From contig SWBL01000039.1 of NCBI GenBank assembly GCA_024195585.1, positions 124,001-188,000 of the forward strand: a stretch of 64,000 nt of DNA. The letters are read 5' to 3'. The translations under genes and the position numbers were made by a program. This DNA is from Aureobasidium sp. EXF-3400 (lineage: Eukaryota > Ascomycota > Dothideomycetes > Dothideales > Saccotheciaceae). Positions 46,953 to 58,240 of the stretch are shown here, one piece after another. Each line of letters begins with the position of its first letter. Within the stretch, counting starts at the first letter, position 1. The notes beneath the pieces were generated by a model. It had not been told where the DNA came from and did not search any database. It saw only the letters and a list, made by a program, of their open reading frames with translations.

Positions 46953-48981
46953 GTCTGATCTGAAGCGTGAGGAACTGAATGGCGTAAGAGAAGACCCATA
47001 AGACGTGCTATCTATCGAGCATTGTAATGGGAGTGTCCCCGAAGAACCCCTCAATGCTCGCCGAGAAATCGATCCTCCAGGGACGCGCCTTGCTGTGTTG
47101 TATGCGCGACATATTGTCTTATCTAGCTGCAGTCGACAGCTTGCACGTGTAGCGAGCAACGCCGCATGTGATAATGTCGGTGACATGGGGCTGGATAGTA
47201 AGTGTGCAGGTGAAGGACGAGGGTTGGTGTGACTGGTTGATAGATATGAATGATGTTCCAGGGTCCATGAGCGTTGGCCACAAGTCTCGCCACGAGTTTC
47301 CAGGCTTGCTTTCAACTGCGTTTGGTCTTGAAGCAACTCACCACATCTGACACTCGGGTTAATATACCTCTGATAATTTGCGCAGATCGGCCACGTTACC
47401 CAGGCTGTCTATCACACAGATTGTCGTGTCTGTATCGCCGAAGCTCATTCGTAGCCTTTGCAGGGGATTCGTTCCGCTACTCGGCTTCATTCCACCACCC
47501 GAGTATCGGCGACCTTCGACCTTGCTCCGTTGTCCCGAATCAACGTCGTCTTGGAGCGGTGGTAGGCTCAAGTTCAACCAGTGGTCAATACCAGGTCTCA
47601 GAAGAGTTCTGTCCGCACCAGAAGAAGCATTACCCACTCGGGTCCTGATCAGGCCGGCATTTTAGCTATACCATGATGTCACGCAAGGGTCTGCACACTT
47701 GTAAATTATCTGCTACTGACAGGAAGAAACCAAGCATGTGCAGCACGACACTCGTTCTCTTGCCTGCCTGACCAGAGCGCATTGCATGGGAGCGATGTTC
47801 ACGTCCAATCAGGAGCAGAGGGCAAGAGCCTGTAGAGGTTCGGCTCCGATGGCTGGACCAACACAGAGTTGATCCGATCCGTGCAAATCAGGTGACCAGC
47901 TTCTGGCGCTAGCCGCAATAGTGCCTCTGAGATGAGCTCTCGTCGCGTCTCTCTGTCCTTGATTGATGGACGAGAAGCAAGTTGACGTGCTTCTTTGCGT
48001 ATCTGCACCAAAATCTCCTTCATCTTGTGTTCTCTTTGCATCCAGGCTACCGGTTTCTCTTGCTTGGTATTGCTCTGACAATATCACAGCAAGCTCTAGC
48101 TAGTCCTGACGAATATTTCGCAGGAAAAAAACCCCAAAGTCGTCGGGCTACAGCTCGCATCCATCCAGCCTATTGTGAGTGGACCTTGAGCATGGGAAAG
48201 GCGATGCAAACGTGACTCTGGTCCAGTATCGAAAAGAGTTTGGGCCGGAGTTGGAAGAAGAGCTCGATCCAAGACTGGAACAAAGTTTCTAGACCAGACA
48301 TGGCCTGCCTCTGATCGAACAAGGGAACGGTGATGCTTCTGATCTGGAGGGTGAAACCAAAAGGTGCTGGTTGTCGATCCAAATCACTGCGATCTGACTG
48401 TGATTTGAGTATTAGAAGCAATCAGCACACGAGGACCGAGACATGAGTATAGAGGCTCGAATCAAGGCAAAGGATAATCTGGCGGAGGACTCCCACGTTG
48501 GCCGGCAATATCTGGCATGTCACGCACTACAAGGGCTTGGGGAAGGCCTTGCTGGGCATCTTTCAGAGTGATATCAAGTCCAAAGCTCCGGGGCGTCTCC
48601 AGCTATGCTACACACTAAGGCTGGTGTGCTCGGCGTGATTGCTACAAGCAACAGCAGCTCTTAAGGAGAGTATACAATCGAGATCGGAGGTAAGCGGTGT
48701 AAAACGGTGCGACTCGGCAGACTACTAGGTAGCTCCAAGGATCCTCGAGTTGGCCAATCCTTACAATGGCAAATTTTGTCGAAGCATAAATAGTTGTAGA
48801 AGAATAGTTATGCTAGAAAAGGGTTCTTGTCTCGTGTGGAGCCCATGACGAAAGTCAAGAAAGCAATGCCCCACGTTTCATGATAAGGCGATAAGATCTC
48901 GGCGGCGACAACGGAGTGAGCTCCAATCAACTTGTTCTCTTCTTTCTTCTGCATACTTTCTCAAACCACAAATAATCAACC
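46953..48981. other. Gene-poor 2-kb region
   Basis: Upstream of the FAD gene and of the aldehyde dehydrogenase. It contains the possible short frames described under 47799-48041 and a small frame at 48170-48421, but no recognisable family, no repeats and no mobile-element features. A TAATCTGTCC-type repeat or LTR was not seen. Confidence 0.35.
47799..48041 (-). CDS. Possible short hypothetical ORF
   Basis: 80 aa from an ATG at 48041 (MQREHKMKEILVQIRKEARQ), charged then with a leucine-rich middle (LISEALLRLAPEAGHLICTD). It reads like a real helical protein but has no recognised family. A second minus-strand frame at 48170-48421 (SGLETLFQSWIELFFQLRPK) is also protein-like, and the two could be exons of one gene; I could not find a consistent splice pair. 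It may also be a decayed gene or chance. Confidence 0.2.
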   Translation of the reverse strand: MQREHKMKEILVQIRKEARQLASRPSIKDRETRRELISEALLRLAPEAGHLICTDRINSVLVQPSEPNLYRLLPSAPDWT

Positions 48982-50450
48982 ATGGCCGAAACAATCACCA
49001 CAATCTCACCCATCACTAACAAGGGCATCATCGAGCGCAAAGGCCTCAGCGACTCGGAGCTCAGCGACTTGGCCAGCAAATCGGCCGAAGCCTTCAAGTC
49101 ATACAAGAAGACATCCCTGGATGAACGCAAGAACTACATCAAGAAGGCTCTGGAAATCATCACATCCAAGCAAGATGAGCTGGCAAAGGAGATTACCGAG
49201 CAGATGGGACGGCCGATCGCCTACACAGCTGTCGAGGTGAAGACGGCCGTTGCTCGTGGCGAGTACCTGCTCAAGATTGCCGAAGATGCTCTGTCAGACA
49301 CTCCTGGTGAGCCTCAGGAAGGCTTCAAGCGTTTCGTGCGCAAGGTGCCTCTCGGTCCTGTCCTCGTACTCTTCCCCTGGAACGTAAGTCTTGCCCATGT
49401 CTTCTTTAATGCTCCCAGATAGCATGCTAACCACTTATTTATCTTTAGTACCCGTATCTTACTCTTGTCAACTCAATCATTCCCGCTCTTCTCTCCGGCA
49501 ACAGTGTCATTATCAAGCCTTCGCCGCAAACACCGACCGTCGCCGAACAAGTCGTCTCTGCCTTTAACGAAGCTGGCCTTCCCAAGGACGTCATCCAGTA
49601 CTTCCACTGCGGTGACTTCCAGAAGATCGAGAAGCTTGTCAAGAACCCAAACATCCAGCTCGTTTGCTTCACTGGCTCCGTTGCCGGTGGTCTCGCCGTG
49701 CAGAAGGCTGCAAGCGAGAGAGTCGACTCTAGAGTTGGACTCGAGCTAGGAGGAAAGGACCCTGCATACATTAGATCCGACGTGGATCTGGCGTGGGCTG
49801 CAGAAGAAATTGTTGATGGTGCCGTCTTCAACTCTGGCCAGAGTTGTTGCAGCATCGAGCGCGTCTATGTCAATGAGAGGGTTCACGATGACTTTGTTAA
49901 GGAGGTACAAAAGGTTCTGGCCAACTACAAGCTGGGCGATCCGTTCGACAAGTCCACACATGTCGGACCGGTTGTTTCCAAACGCTCCGCCGAGACTATT
50001 CGCGCTCACGTCAAGGATGCCATTTCCAAGGGTGCTCAGGACATGACCCCTAAGAACTCGTCTTTCGAGTCCCCGCCTGCCGACGGAAACTACGTGGCTC
50101 CTGTGCTACTGACCAATGTCTCACACAAGATGGATGTCATGACTGAGGAAACCTTTGGTCCTGTTATCCCAGTTATGAAGGTCAAGGATGATGCCGAAGC
50201 CATCAAATGGATGAACGACAGCCAATTTGGTTTGACTGCCAGTATCTGGACAAAGGAAACTGAAAAGGGCTACGAGCTTGCCGACGATGTCGAGTCTGGA
50301 ACCGTCTTTGTCAACAGGTGCGACTACCCTGCTCCCGACCTTGCATGGGTCGGCTGGAAAGACTCTGGCAAGGGACAGACCCTGTCAAAATTCGGCTTTG
50401 ATCAGTTCTCTAGACTCAAGAGCTACCACATTAAGGACTACCCTAAATAG
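48982..50450 (+). CDS. NAD(P)-dependent aldehyde dehydrogenase
   Basis: Exons 48982-49383 and 49449-50450 give 467 aa, typical for a single-domain ALDH. The cofactor Rossmann region includes FPWN-YPYLTLVNSIIPAL across the intron and IIKPSPQTPT, then FTGSVAGG. The catalytic glutamate is E233 in ELGGKD, and the nucleophile is C267 in FNSGQSCC. The C-terminal signature FGPVIPVMKVKDDAEAI and the oligomerisation motif near WVGWKDSGKG are present. No targeting signal is seen. Specific substrate is unknown; the closest general type is the succinate-semialdehyde/aliphatic ALDH group. The intron has a GTAAGT donor and a TTTAG acceptor. Confidence 0.9.
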
Positions 50451-51443
50451 ATGCATAATCTCACGTGGCAGCATGGCATTTGATATATGCAAGCAATACA
50501 AAGAGCCATGTGAATCTCTTATCTTGAAACTTTACCGAGACGTTGTTAAAAGGAATGGGCGCACGTTCATACTTCCCATACATTTGGGTAGTACAGGGAA
50601 TCTGGAGTGAGACATCATCCCTATCCTCAGCACGAAACATCTCCAAGCACAAAGCGGCCACCACCAAGCTCGAAAGTCTTCTTCTCCTCGACCTAAGTCA
50701 GTGAACATGTATACAATATTCTTCTATTTTCTCGTCTATCGCACCGTTCGGCTATGAGTTTGCGCATTCCTCGGCATGCCGAAGCATTCCACAGGTATTG
50801 TTCGGCAAGGTTGTCTCGGAAAGGAAAGAAAGAATGTACCAACCATGGCTGTATCAGTGAAAGATTGTCCTAAGCAAGGCGAACAGCTCGTCAACCTTTC
50901 GACGTCTGCCAATGATTGGAGATTCGGCAAGCTCGCCAGGTCAACGCAATCTTCTGCAAGATACTACAATCTCCATCTTGCAGCTGCGTCGTCAGGTCTG
51001 CTGATTTTGTTGGTCCTTTGGGTCAAGCTTGATACGGCCTTGCTCGCCCTCTACTTGATATTTCTTTCTTTCTTGTGGCTTCTGATTGCATAGTTGCACA
51101 CGACCTGTCATTACCTCGCTTGTCATTGAGAAATAATCTCATGTTCTGTTGTTATCCTTGACTTTGGTTTCATCTTTGGCGTGTCCTTTGTTCTTTCGTC
51201 TTGGTCGTGCTGAAATTGCTTGCGTGCTTCTTTGTCTCGTCCGGAACTGTCTTGTTTGCGTCGATAGAGCGTCGTGTCTCTTCTCCACGAGGTCACGGCA
51301 TTTCGTCTTCAACTTCTGGTCCATCAGAGACAGTTTCTCGGCGTTCTCGAACACGCTCACTTTGCGTGAGCGTACATAATCCTTGTGTTCTTCGGTCACA
51401 CGCTCTTTTACCACACCTTTCCCAGCACAACGAAGACGCACCA
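50451..51443. other. Intergenic region with one possible small gene
   Basis: About 1 kb. It contains the candidate small membrane protein at 50845-51093 and the presumed promoter of the gene at 51444. Other short frames have no features. Confidence 0.35.
50845..51093 (+). CDS. Possible small C-terminal membrane protein
   Basis: 82 aa from ATG at 50845, in an ideal start context (AACCATGGCT). A polar N-terminal half (MAVSVKDCPKQGEQLV) is followed by two close hydrophobic segments, AAASSGLLILLVLWV and LLALYLIFLSFLWLLIA, the second at the very C-terminus. An in-frame ATG at 50776 would add 23 aa. It could be a tail-anchored or hairpin membrane microprotein, or a chance frame. It has no homologue I recognise and is not in a known cluster. 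Confidence 0.35.
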   Translation: MAVSVKDCPKQGEQLVNLSTSANDWRFGKLARSTQSSARYYNLHLAAASSGLLILLVLWVKLDTALLALYLIFLSFLWLLIA

Positions 51444-52070
51444 ATGCAGAGCGTCTGGCACAAGATCAAGGCCTTCCTTTGCTGCGGCGAGGAGGAGGAA
51501 GAAAGACCTGCACTTGTTATCGTAAGTCATACATACACCACTGTTGACATCAACTTGACTGACGCCTCGACGCAACAGGGCGAGCCTTTTGGCTTCAAAC
51601 ATGTGAACGTCGATCTCGCTGGACTTTCCGAACAGGAGTCAGTCTCACCACCCCACTGATCAAAACAAAACTTGTCTGCTGACCGTGTGTGGATTAGACA
51701 AACGATGATCAACAATCGCCCCGTTCCTGTAACCTACCCTATCCACACCGACGGATCTTCGGCTACCGCTTGGCTGGGCCGAGCCAAAGCCCATACCAGA
51801 GCCTTGAGCAATTCACTCGAGTCGGCTACTACAAATGCTATGACAAGCGTGGGAGCTAAGGGCTCCGGCTACTCGGCACTCCCAAATGGCAGCACTTCGA
51901 TGATGCAGCCACACGGAGTCGAAGAAGACGAGACCCCCCTCGAGATGAAGGAGTTGCTGCCTCGTGGCACTGGTGGCCCCGAGACCAACAGCAGCTTTAC
52001 CGGAAAGGGGAGCGTTGAAACTGCAACTGCAGGTTGTGAGGAAGAGGAAGGCTTTATCCGCATCAAGTGA
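51444..52070 (+). CDS. Hypothetical protein with N-terminal di-cysteine
   Basis: Exons 51444-51521, 51579-51637 and 51698-52070 give 169 aa. The N-terminus MQSVWHKIKAFLCCGEEEEE has a CC pair beside an acidic run, which could be palmitoylated and place the protein at membranes. The middle encodes EPFGFKHVNVDLAGLSEQ and TMINNRPVPVTYPIHTDG; the remainder is Ser/Gly-rich and acidic with no recognised domain. Donors are GTAAGT and GTCAGT, both canonical or near-canonical. I do not recognise the family. The consistent frame across three exons supports a real gene. Confidence 0.6.
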
Positions 52071-52405
52071 GATCAGGGAAGGGGAAAGATCAGTACAAAC
52101 AGGACACGAGGATAGACGATGCATGCGCGAGAGCAAAAGAGCTGCAAGTGTATCAGATACAGGTTCTAAAGAAGAAGAGGGAAAGGAGCTGGCGGGATTT
52201 GCTGAGCTCTAGTTAACAACCGACTGATAGTAATTGGTTGTCCATGTTTATGCCACAAGTTCCTCCCAAGTGCCTGTGCTCGGTATAATGCGGAATCGCT
52301 TTTTAGTGGCACTCGTGGTTCGTGTGGTGCGATGGCTTTTTATGTAATGTCAAAGTAATAGTGGTCTAGGCGGTCCAGTAAGAGAACAGGACCTGACTTC
52401 AGCAC
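52071..52405. other. 3' spacer between the hypothetical gene and LEA1
   Basis: 335 bp between convergent stops. Nothing coding is seen. Confidence 0.4.
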
Positions 52406-53336
52406 TCATGAAGTGTCCATGGCATCGTCGAGGACGCCTGCAGGTATTCTACCCTCGTTGAGAGCCTTCTCCAGACGAGTGATCTCGGCTAGGGTCTTTG
52501 CATTCCTGATCAGCTCCTCGATGCGCTTTCTTTCCTTGTCGGTCAATTTGACACGGGAGGTCTTGTCGGTGCCATTTGCGTTGGCTGTCGAGGCAGTGTT
52601 GAGTGATCTCGAAGAGCGGGACGCGAGGATCTTCTTGGCTAGTTCGGTAGGTTCGGCGACGGTACCAAAGAGCTCGGCGGCTTTACTGCGTTCTGCGTCC
52701 TTGACCTTTTGAAAGTCGAGGAATCTGACAGACGGACATGTTGCAATGATCCAGTAACGGTAGTTCTGTGCCGAGTCAGCTCAAAGGCTCGATGCCATGT
52801 TGTAGATGAGGACGACTGACCTCTCTTGAGGCGACGGGGTTCTCCAACAGAGTCAGGTGTGTCAATTTCTTCAAGTCGGCCAAGGGCTCGAGGTCGGCGA
52901 GCTCGGATATTGAGTTTTGTGTCAAGACGAGCGTGTCGAGGTTCGGGATGGAGTTATGCAAGGCTGGGGCGATGGAAGTGATGCGGTTTCGTGCGAGATA
53001 CAGAGCCTTCAGTCTGTGGTTCTTGGGGAAATTGGCCAGCGCGGGAATGTCGTTGTCTGTGAGATCGATTGCATCTTCGTTCTTTTGGCGCATTCACATC
53101 AGCACCGAGCGTGGGGAGGCATAGACTGATGGCAAGCAGACGTACCGTGATGAGACCCAAATTCTCGAGAGCAGGGATTTTATGACCTTTTATATGCCTA
53201 TGAATCAGCTAGTTCAAGTATAGTATCTGTCCTTTTCTTGACAAGGGATAGTAATACCTCGCAGGTCAAGTTCGCGCTCTTTGAGCGGGTTGAGGTATGA
53301 GAGCGAGTTGTGTACGAGCTCGGCCGTGAGTCTCAT
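52406..53336 (-). CDS. LEA1: U2 small nuclear ribonucleoprotein A' (Lea1)
   Basis: Exons 53336-53258, 53186-53146, 53081-52821 and 52765-52406 give 246 aa. The leucine-rich repeat fold starts MRLTAELVHNSLSYLNPLKER and continues RGHKIPALENLGLIT, DLTDNDIPALANFP, RLKALYLARNRI, LDTLVLTQNSI and LKKLTHLTLLENPV. The cap NYRYWIIATCPSVRFLDFQKVK is diagnostic of U2A'. Lea1 binds U2B'' on U2 snRNA and is required for stable U2 in the spliceosome. The C-terminal tail has a conserved IxxAxTLxEITRLEKALNEGRIP-like region. The second intron's acceptor is AAAAG, chosen because it alone keeps RGHKIPALE in frame. Confidence 0.93.
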
Positions 53337-53901
53337 CGTGTTGTATGTGATAGTTGTCTTTACGCGACGCTACTACAGCTGTGACGAGTAGATTGAGTGT
53401 GGTGGGCGAATCGAGTTGATATGACTGTCTGAGTCTCTGCACTTGTTCTACGGCTGCTCGCAAAAGTGACGGGCGCGCTTGGAGTACCAATCTCTTGGCG
53501 TGTCTAACGTGTTTACGGCCCTCTCGTCCAACAATCACTCTTCTGTACATGACTTGATTGTCTGTCTATCTAATTCCTGAGTATCCTGCCATTGGCCCTT
53601 AACTCTCTCCAAATCTTGCTCCTCGTGCCATCCAGGCCGCCACTTCGACTCTTACAATTCATGTGGACCGTATCGGTTGTGAATGTCCCTCGCCTATGTA
53701 CACGTCGACCTCTCCGACCACTCTTCGCCGCTATCTCGTATGCTTTTATCTTTTCATCATGTTAGGTTGTTTCCGAATTGTGCGTCTATTGCGCTTCGTC
53801 GCAGCGTCGCATCGTCTTTACACCTGTTCAGCTCCCCACCCTGCGTCGGCGTCCCTGTTGTCGCGTGAGCACTCGTTTCATACTAGACTGCTTTTGGAGC
53901 C
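53337..53901. promoter_or_regulatory. LEA1 promoter / TVP15 3' region
   Basis: 565 bp between tandem minus-strand genes. It holds LEA1's 5' flank and TVP15's 3' UTR. Short frames have no features. Confidence 0.35.
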
Positions 53902-54479
53902 CTACCTCATGTTGGCCGGAGGCTCAATGCTGGGTACGTATTCGAGGGCGACATAGGTGATACCAACAAGGATGATGATGCCGCCTATGATGTACTTGGT
54001 CCAGTGGCCTGAGAAGCAAAGTCCTCCGATGAAGATGTAGACTGTCCCGTATTCGTTAGCCCATGCCATTGCCAAATTCAAGAGCTCTTGTATCGTACAA
54101 ACACCGCGTCCGATGAACGAGAACATGAAGGACGCGTATCTTGCGACTTGAGGAGGAATCTGGAACTCTGCATAGCTAGTCAGACGAGTCGTGCGTGATA
54201 GAGGGGATGTCGCCAACCGAGAAGAGCATTGCCGAGACCGAACAGAATAATGTAGATGGCGCAGATGGTGCCTCTGACGCTAACTTCAGGCCAGAATTGA
54301 CTGACACCTCCAAGAACCTAGAAACAAACTTGCATCAGCAGAGCCTTCGGTATACCAGAGGATCGGTCTTACCATCAAGGCTCCTGTTGCGAGGTTGACA
54401 ATGCGACTGCGCGATTCCATCAGCTACCAGGTACGTCGATTGCGTAGGCTTCTACCCACAAGATATCCGAGAAATCCAT
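53902..54479 (-). CDS. TVP15: Golgi membrane protein Tvp15
   Basis: Five exons (54479-54460, 54406-54373, 54317-54218, 54167-54099, 54041-53902) keep frame to 120 aa. The protein starts MDFSDIFRIVNLATGALM, then VLGGVSQFWPE, RGTICAIYIILFGLGNALLE, FQIPPQVARYASFMFSFIGRGV and FYIFIGGLCFSGHWTKYIIG, giving four hydrophobic segments as in Tvp15/COPI-associated proteins. It is a resident late-Golgi vesicle protein. The gene has four introns in a 363-nt coding sequence, including a first exon of only 20 nt. Donors include GTGGGT and GTTGGC, less common but in phase. The spliced order reproduces the family motif at every join, which supports all five exons. Confidence 0.88.
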
Positions 54480-54844
54480 GGCGACGGTGTTGCAAGATGC
54501 GAGATGTGCAGTCAAGAAGCTGTCAGACAGTAGTATGAACAAGAGAAGTAGACAAAGGACTGGCAGCCTGGAAGCTGTCAATAACGAGCTCGAGGCTGCC
54601 AAGCTCCAACATCGTCACTGTCCGCAGCCGCGCAGCCATGTGCTTTCCCCAGCTTCAGCCTCCAGGCTCCCGCTTTCCTTTGTGAAACTGCTGCAACTTT
54701 TACAGCCACAACAACGGACGTGTCATGGTTAGAATGTTCGCACAGTTTCAAGCACATATACGGTCTGTTCATGTGGTATATGGTTCAAATTTGTCTCGCT
54801 GCTCGTTAATGCATGAATATTATATTGCTACCGCTAATCTGTAA
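54480..54844. other. TVP15 upstream region / DAO 3' flank
   Basis: 365 bp containing the TVP15 promoter and the D-amino-acid oxidase 3' UTR. No gene seen. Confidence 0.4.
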
Positions 54845-56196
54845 CTACAAACGAGCCTTTTCCGTCAGCGACTGGTCAACAAGCTGGACCACAGCAGCAG
54901 CACAGCCCCATGAAGTTTGGTATCCATAACCACCATGGCCGATGCTGTGCACAACCTTGACAGCTCTTCCGTCCGGACCCATTATCGTTTCCTTATCGGT
55001 TCTGATACCGCCCTTGCGCATCGGTCTCAAGCCAACACCATGCCTGATAATGTCCAACGCTTCGATGCCTTGCCCTTCAGGTACGAGCTCAGGTGCCAAA
55101 GCAATTGCACGTTTCATGATGCGGGTCGCAAGGTTGGGATCCACGGCCGAGTCCCATCTGTCTGCTTGTAAACAACCGCCCAGTATACAACCACCTCCAG
55201 CCGCACGATGCATGATATAGACTGCTTCATCATCGCCGTGGTCGGTTCCTGAAGTCGTGGCCATGATCCCTGGATCGTTTCGAACGAGAACAATCTGTCC
55301 ACGAGCCGGGTACATGTTCTTGTCTTGGACTCCTTCCATGAAGAGAGAAAAGAGCCCAGTGCAATTTACCACCAAGTCGGCCGGTTTTCCAGAGTGATGG
55401 AGTGATGTGGCATCTGCAATGTGCTTCACGACACCTCGTCTGAAGATGACACCGTTCTTGAGGCACTGTGAGACCAGCCACGGGAGATAAATCGCTGTGT
55501 TGATGCAGACGGAAGTGAATGAAGTCCCGCCATCCATGCCTTCAGGCAGTTCCTCCTTGCTGAGGACTCTGAACTGCACATTGTGTAATCAGTATAGTTT
55601 CAATGGAAGTGGAGACACAACAATAGCATACGTTGGGCACGACCTTGCTGAACCATGCGTCTTCTCGAATGAGTTCCGCAAACCACTCGCTGACAGGCCC
55701 CTTATCCTTTGCCCTTCGGTAGACGACCGTGTCTGTACACCCTGATTAATCGTCTTGTCAAGTCTAAGCCTTGCCTCGTTGCATACCTTGGAAGTGAATG
55801 CCCGCTTCAGGGTGCTCTTGAGCGAGTTTTGCTAGTTCGGGCCATGTGGTTCTTTCGTACTCCTGCGATGGAGTTCCTTCTTTGCCAACACTTTCGAGGT
55901 CAGCTTCCAGTGATGATTCCAAGTTGCTCGTACAAATCTAGACAGGAAGTGTTGTGCAAGTGTTTCGACATACGGCAGATAGTTTGCACCAGCCCACGGA
56001 GACGCATATTCAATGTCATAATCTCCTGGCATATGCTTCGCGGCAACGGTGATACTGTAGTTCTTGTTCTTGGACAGTATAAAAGCCGCCGTGAGACCCG
56101 AGACTCCGGCTCTGCAACCTGATCAGCTGGTTGAATCATTCTTGAGCCAGGTATGAATATATACCCCAATACGACCACTCTGTGTTGAGGTGACAT
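54845..56196 (-). CDS. D-amino-acid oxidase (peroxisomal)
   Basis: Exons 56196-56165, 56111-55974, 55890-55787, 55732-55632 and 55573-54845 give 367 aa. The FAD motif VVVLGAGVSGLTAAFIL spans the first join. Family landmarks are YASPWAGANYLPVGKEG, RTTWPELAKLAQE and GIHFQ, then EWFAELIREDAWF, SFTSVCINTAIYLPWLV, DLVVNCTGLFS, RPMRKGGIRT and GHGGYGYQTSWGCA. It oxidatively deaminates D-amino acids, releasing H2O2. The last three residues are A-R-L after K, a recognised PTS1 variant, which supports a peroxisomal location. At the fourth exon a second acceptor nine bases upstream would insert three residues; the shorter form matches the family better. Confidence 0.9.
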
Positions 56197-56872
56197 GGTT
56201 GATGGCTGTAGTGTTTGATCAAGGGATTGGTTGAGGAGTGGTTGCTGCCTACTTCTGGAAGTGACTGAATTCACCTTCACTGTAGCGTTGATTCACGAGT
56301 GAGCTTCACAAGACAACGGGTCAGAGTCATAGGCCAACACTCTTTTATAATCACAGTCTTACTTGGCGGCTAGCTTACTTGTCTCTTCTGTTATCCTCGA
56401 CTAGGTCAATAGTTTTCCGCCCCGCACCACCACATCTCTCTCCGCTGCGCGCAAGCCGTAATCGGCTCCGATAACTTGTGATCTTGGCCGGCGCCCACCA
56501 CACACGACCACACCAATCAAACACAGGTAAGCGATCAGATAACGGCCTGGCGGGCAAGCTGGACGAGAAGAAAGCTGGCTCTCGTGGTGCACGGGGTTAG
56601 GCTACGGCAATAAGCGACAGAGCGGAAAGCAGGCCAAATTGGCCAGTGCATGCGCTCATGATGTGGTCTTTTCGAATTGTGATGCAGTGCCAAGAGGCCG
56701 CTCCAGCTTTCCAATTCTGCTCCTTGTTCTTCACTCACTCCTGAGCACCGAGCGGGCCCTCCTCCTACCCTTTCACCTGTCATGTCTTTCTAATTTGCTG
56801 TCCAATTCGCACCCATGCCTGTCTGCTGTGTTGTTGACTTTGGTTCGCTGATAAACCCTCGCTTGCAGCACA
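56197..56872. promoter_or_regulatory. Divergent DAO / OTU deubiquitinase promoter region
   Basis: 676 bp between divergent start codons. A GC-rich stretch (56420-56620) is included. No coding frame with support is seen. Confidence 0.35.
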
Positions 56873-58240
56873 ATGGGTGGCAGTCAAGAAGAATTTCCAC
56901 TCTTGAACAGCCTTGGCTTGTATGCTTCCAACATACTCGGTGATGGTATGGAGTCGTTCCATATTCTTTGCCTTCACCCACTAATCTAGCCAGGAAATTG
57001 CCTTTTCCACGCTCTTAGTGATCAGCTGTACGGCCACCAGAAAGAACACCACGTCATCCGTGAAAAAGTCATTGCCTACATGCGAGAGCATGCCGACTAC
57101 TACAAACAATTCATAGACGCTCAGCCCGGAGGTGGCACACGGAGGAATCCCAAGAGGAAGAATGTCGGCTCCTTCTCCGCCGTCGCCGCTGCTCCCTCCG
57201 AGGCCGACATAGACCACACCTTCCAGAACCACCTGGGGAGAATGGCAAAAGGTGGCACATACGGTGACAACATGGAGATTTCGGCTTTTAGCTCGGCATA
57301 CAACGTAGACGTCAAGATCTACCAGCGAGACTTTGCCTACATGATCTCGGGCTCGGGCGATGAACAAGACCGAGACATAGCTCATATTGCTTACCATGTC
57401 GGTACCCATCCACCAGTCAACCCGTACCTCTGCTGACCTTCATAGGCCTGGGAGCACTACTCGTCCATCCGAAACCTCGATGGCCCTCATTCCGGCCCGC
57501 CTAAAGTCACTGTCAAGGCCTTGTCGCCTGATGAAGAGCAAAAACAAAAAGAGAAGCTAGCACAAACACCTCACGTGCTCCCCTGGATGGTCGATGTCGT
57601 TTCATCCTCTCTCCCATTCCTCGCCGACAAGCCTACCATCAAACGCACCCTCGAAGAATGCAAAGGCAACATCGATGCTGCCGTCGACAAACTCATGGGT
57701 GCCGAAGAGAATGGCAGCCTTTCGTCTGCACAAGAGAGCTCCAGCGTCGAGCGTGAACCTGATAGTGATGAGGAATACCCAGGCAAAGACGGACCCAACA
57801 AGAAGCGAGACCGTAGGCCGTCATCACGACAGCAATCAGGAGAAGTCACTTCAGACGAAATGCGGGCCAACTTTGAGACTCACAACGACTCTTTCGAGTC
57901 CATCAAGTCCGAAGTCTCGGAAACTTCGACCTCACAGTCGGACAAGAAGGGCGAAGTCCTGCCTGATACACGACCAAGGCCTACCATCAGACTCAAGTTC
58001 AACTCGCAAAAAGCATCCTCGCCAGCCCCTGCTTCAGCTAAAGGACCTCCACGCCAGACTGCTCGGGACAAGAAAGACATCAAGAAGCAAGCACAAAAGG
58101 CTGCCCGCAAAGAGCGTGAGCAGGCTGCAGCTGGTGGCGATCGACCCGAAAGTCCAAACACATCCGGCATGAAGCTTCGCAGCAAAGGCATGGTGAACAC
58201 TCCGCCGATCGAGTCTGGTTTCCGTACTCTTTTCATCTGA
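56873..58240 (+). CDS. OTU-domain deubiquitinating enzyme (OTUD3-like)
   Basis: Exons 56873-56945, 56994-57397 and 57446-58240 give 423 aa. The OTU catalytic motif is D24-G-N-C27 followed by LFHALSDQLYG; the first intron splits the codon for the Gly in this motif. Later elements are GTYGDNMEISAFSSAYNVDVKIYQ and, across the second intron, IAHIAYH-AWEHYSSIRNLDG, where the second H is the catalytic histidine. Residues about 180-235 (TPHVLPWMVDVVSSSLPFL to NIDAAVDKLMGAEE) form a UBA/CUE-like helical module. The C-terminal half is charged and disordered with Lys-rich segments. It probably cleaves ubiquitin chains, as OTUD3 does; targets are unknown. Confidence 0.88.

Noticed and set aside
46953..47186. 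N-terminal extension of the FAD oxidoreductase from the ATG at 47186
   Set aside because: It is in frame and Ser/Arg-rich, but could be chance; kept only as an alternative start because the conserved domain begins at 46952.
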